The notes beneath the pieces are model-generated. The model did not search any database, was not told the origin of the DNA, and worked only from the letters and a program-made list of their open reading frames with translations. Position numbers and translations under genes: made by a program. Shown piece by piece: positions 60,522-64,000 of a DNA stretch of 64,000 nt. Each line of letters begins with the position of its first letter. Position 1 is the stretch's first letter. The stretch is from Aptenodytes patagonicus (taxonomy: Eukaryota > Chordata > Aves > Sphenisciformes > Spheniscidae): NCBI RefSeq assembly GCF_965638725.1, contig NC_134952.1:57390065-57454064 (forward strand). The letters run 5' to 3'.

Positions 60522-63500
60522 CTGCTTTAAGAGAGTTCTATCAGACAGATTTCTTGTGTCAATGATAATCTGTAACTTAGGAACTGTTGGGATGTCATCT
60601 ATGGTTAATTCAGTGTATTTGACCACATTACAAATGCAGGGAACACAGAAATCTCTGAGCAGAAATTGCAATAAGTGGTGATATTTATTGAAAAACATTG
60701 TCATATAATGGTGACTGATGATCAGTGTCTGCCAAGTCCCTGGTGTACAAATTACACTAATTAATGTGTAAGACATCTTACTTATGTTTGATACAGCAGT
60801 GCTACTGTGTGACCTCCCCAGATCACAGCAGTTGGAACCACAGCAACTTGCCCAAAATGTTATTTCTTGCAAGATGAGTGCTTTCTGTTTTATTGTATAT
60901 GCACTGTTTTCTGACGTATGTTCTCTTGTGATAGAGGTAAATGTACTGGATTTCATGAGACTGTTTCCCCTAGCACTAATTAATATCTGCAGAACGTTTT
61001 CCATTTTCTGTTTCTTATTTCGAAGGAACTAGAGATAAGAATTTGCGAGAAACTGAAGTAACAATGGAATCAAAGGTGGCAGAGAAAAAAGCAACAGAAG
61101 GCAAAAGAAAAAGCAAAGAAGTTGACTTTAAACGAGCAGAGTTTAAATGTGATCATAAATCCAAAAATCCCTGACATAAGTCAGGATGGGCACATCTAGA
61201 GAGATCCTGATAAGAGAAACACTGGCAATAAAAATTAAATAAATAAATAAAAGGACACTTTGGTCTACCCTAACAGTGAAATTTCAAAATTGAAGTTTTT
61301 AAAAATGTTTCATGTTTATAGAACTATAGTTATAGTGACAGTCTAAGGGAAAGCTTCAGGTGGTGGTTGTTTCTAGTAGCAATAGCATCAGTTAATACAA
61401 ACTTGATACAGCTTGTTCAGGTTCTCATGTGACCTTGAAGACTTGTTCCACAGCAATCGTAAAGAAAGTAGTGTATTACTTCAGCTCTTTATACTGTCAT
61501 TATGGTATGTTTTTCTCTTCATGATTTGTTTGTGTCTAAAGCATTTCTGAATTACCTGTTTGTATTCTGCTAAAATCTACCAAAGGTGCAATTTGCTCTC
61601 AAGGAAGTGACTGTAATGACACAAAATTTTGCCTCATTGTGATGGTGATAAAGGACAAAGCGTACCTTGAAATAGAGAACTGAGTTCTGACCTCTATATC
61701 CCATGTTAGTGTTTAGTCTTGTTCACTAGAAATGAGAGCACCTGTCCATCAGTAGGTATTCAGCTGTGGATGGACAAGGCCTCCACAGGCAAAGATATTG
61801 TGATAATGATTACATTTGCGTATATATTCACAGGACAGATCAGAGAGAGAGGCCTAAACCAGGGAATAAGGCCATATCACTCTTCAGGAGAAAGAGCTTT
61901 TTGGGCATAATTTTAGCTTTGTCAGGTTTGATAGTCGGGTATCTTTCTAGTCTACCTGGGTCAGGTCCATGCTGTGGGAAGGTACCCCAGGAACTTACTT
62001 GTCTCTGTGTTCCCATTGTCACTGTAGGGAAGGTCAATGGAATTTCTTTACAGAGAAAGCCCACAAGATCAAGTCTAATCTCATCCCATTTGTAGGAAAA
62101 TTGTTCCTCTATGTAGAACCTAATTTTGCCTGCTCCAGACCTCACTAAGCTTAGTAAGAATAATGATGAAGACATGAGGCTTGATTTTATACAGATAGAG
62201 CAAGTAGTTTTTTTCACACACAACTTAGCAATTAGCGACAGAAGGTACATAAATGATGAAAATGTTCTTATTATGTGCTAGTTAAATAGGCATTTGAGAA
62301 TAGGAGTGCAGCCGCTCTGCTGGCTGATACAGTGATGGCAAGAATGTCCCATGCTTTAGGATAATTGCTTTAATTGAAACAGGTGTGCCACAGCGCTGCG
62401 GCAATTTAGCTACTTCGTGATCTCACTCTAAAGTTTACAAGCAGGCTTTTATAATTTTCATTTCCATTAGTGGAATGTCTCTGAGAAGCAACATAACTTA
62501 CTTGAAAACATTTTCCATTATCTGCAAGTAGTTCTAAAGTGCTTTCTGCTGTCCTTCCCACGATGAATCCATTTTGGCTTGCTTCAGGGGATTTGCCTTG
62601 CAGAATTCCAGCAACCAAGAGCTAGAGATGCATTTTGAGATACATTTACTGGATGTGTGTCAGGTGCGCTGACTGGGAAAATCAATGCCTTCTGGATGGG
62701 TGAGGGGCAGTTCATTATGCTAAGGCCGCTAATTAGTGCTGAATTAAATGTTCTCATTCTGTTTCTAAATGTTAAATTGCAGGGGTTGTTTGAAGTGCTA
62801 GTGAAAATTTTTCCGTAGTTCCATATTATATCATTTTAAGTGATCAGGGTAAGCAATATGAAGAGATGAATGGCTTAAACTTTGTGAAAAGATTGCAAAG
62901 GGGCCAAGAGACTACATGTCTTTTGTTTCTGGAGTCTCATTTGAACTGGTATGTATGCTTGCCATTCTCATCCTACATACAGCCCAAGTGGAAATGAATC
63001 TTCTTGAGATTAGAAGAAAGGTTTTGCAAATCTCTGAGCAAAGATGGGAGTCTGGGTCTCTTACGCTTCCCTACGTTTCTCATGCTCCGTTTTCTGTCAC
63101 TGTGTCATGACCCTTGACTTTATCCTATAGGGTGAAATGAATGTGGGGGAAAGGGAAAGCAGAGGAGATGCCTCAGAGGGAAAACAGACGTTTTTCAAAT
63201 CCTAGCGATTTTAAAAACCATGGACTTAAGACTCTCTAGATGAAGAAGGCATGTTCCTGTGGAATGGGAACTCATAGGAGAATGTTATGCATTCACCTTG
63301 GGTGACATTTGATTTGGACAGTGAAACTGGAATCTTAAGATACATAAAAGTCTAATCAGATGAGTGTGGTTGACTTCTAAAGTCTTGAATTTCCCTACCC
63401 TGGCTCTCCGTGCCTGGAAAAAACTGCTACTTCTTTTTGTGTAAGTTTTTAGCATGGGAAGATACTCATGGTAATCCTGGAGAGTGTAGTCTGCTATTCA

Positions 63501-64000
63501 CAAAAGAATTAAAGATGCAATAGATGTCATTCCTTATTGCTTATGTTGCCCCAATTTTTCATCAATATATTATGAGAAAGTGAGCAAGAACTTCCATACT
63601 GTACTTTTCCACTTCTCCTTTGAGATATTCAGCAACTGTACTTATTTTAACAAATTTTTGCTGATGGACAGTATCTCATTACATACTGACAGAGTGCATA
63701 CACTTCTTTCTCTAATGTCTTTCCTTTTAAGACTGCCATTTGGAAAAAAAAAAAAAAACCCAAACAAAAAAACCCCAGAAAACCTCCCCTTCCCCAAGTG
63801 AGGACATCTGTGACAGGAAGAAATAAAAGGGATTAATTTTTTTTCTTTCTTTAGCAGTTGATCCTCTCCTTTCTCAACATAGTGTTTGAAACAATTTGAA
63901 AGGAAGTTTTCTTCACACAGATATCAAAAACTAATGCGATTGAGGCAAGGATTGTAAACAGACTTGGATTACTTTTTCATTAGGGCTGACTGTGGCAAGC
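60522..64000. other. Non-coding stretch to window end
   Basis: AT-rich with no gene recognised. Small simple repeats include AAAT units at 61237-61250 and an A-run at about 63740-63756. The 168-codon minus-strand frame at 61004-60498 runs across the CR1 tail boundary, which marks it as chance. Confidence 0.55.

Noticed and set aside
60498..61004. 168-codon open frame on the minus strand, the longest outside the transposons
   Set aside because: It reads through the antisense of the CR1 tail at one end, has no domain pattern and no splice context, and the neighbouring DNA looks non-coding.
62690..62760. Homeodomain-like TAATTAG-containing segment that resembles a conserved non-coding element
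   Set aside because: A single short motif in AT-rich DNA is expected by chance, and conservation cannot be judged from one sequence.
1..64000. CRISPR arrays, bacterial operons, tRNA or rRNA genes
   Set aside because: No regularly spaced direct repeats of the right size, no prokaryotic gene packing, and no cloverleaf with intact internal promoter boxes seen by eye. The MIR heads are tRNA-like but decayed.

Overview
The window looks like bird nuclear DNA. It is AT-rich and gene-poor. It carries CR1 LINE copies with the avian 3' tail of ATTCTATG octamers, an env-less class III (ERVL-like) endogenous retrovirus plus related LTR relics, and old MIR-like and RTE-like remnants. There is no bacterial or phage gene organisation: almost all short open frames are chance frames in non-coding DNA. 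I cannot assign the species from the sequence.

Layout. Positions 1-20385 are intergenic or intronic sequence with three worn repeats: an RTE endonuclease relic near 1.7-2.5 kb, an old CR1 near 5.4-5.8 kb and a MIR-like piece near 18.2 kb. Positions 20391-27641 hold a structurally complete provirus on the minus strand. It has two 556-bp LTRs that differ at 9 positions by my reading, a 5-bp target duplication (ATGCC), a primer-binding site matching the tRNA-Lys(1,2) type, gag, protease, reverse transcriptase/RNase H, integrase and a polypurine tract, and no env. The coding part carries four premature stops and two frameshifts. At 31437-32028 there is a solo LTR of a related subfamily (duplication ACATT). 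At 36893-36928 a 36-bp remnant keeps only the two ends of such an LTR inside a perfect 5-bp duplication (GTGCA). A 5'-truncated but still open CR1 copy lies at about 42801-43710. A CpG island at about 47040-47660 contains a candidate first exon on the plus strand with a good splice donor. The remaining 16 kb would be its first intron and holds several MIR-like fragments and one more CR1 tail.

How parts relate. The provirus is the only multi-gene unit. Gag and protease lie in one frame, separated by a UAG followed five nucleotides later by a strong hairpin, an arrangement suited to stop-codon readthrough. The protease-to-RNase H part lies in that frame or one displaced from it by the observed frameshifts. 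The start of Gag is unusual: several hydrophobic segments with N-glycosylation sequons, then 14 copies of a 10-residue Thr/Ala/Pro repeat, and only then the capsid-like region. This membrane-embedded Gag in an env-less element is the most interesting feature I found. The host gene behind the CpG island could not be identified from its first exon.
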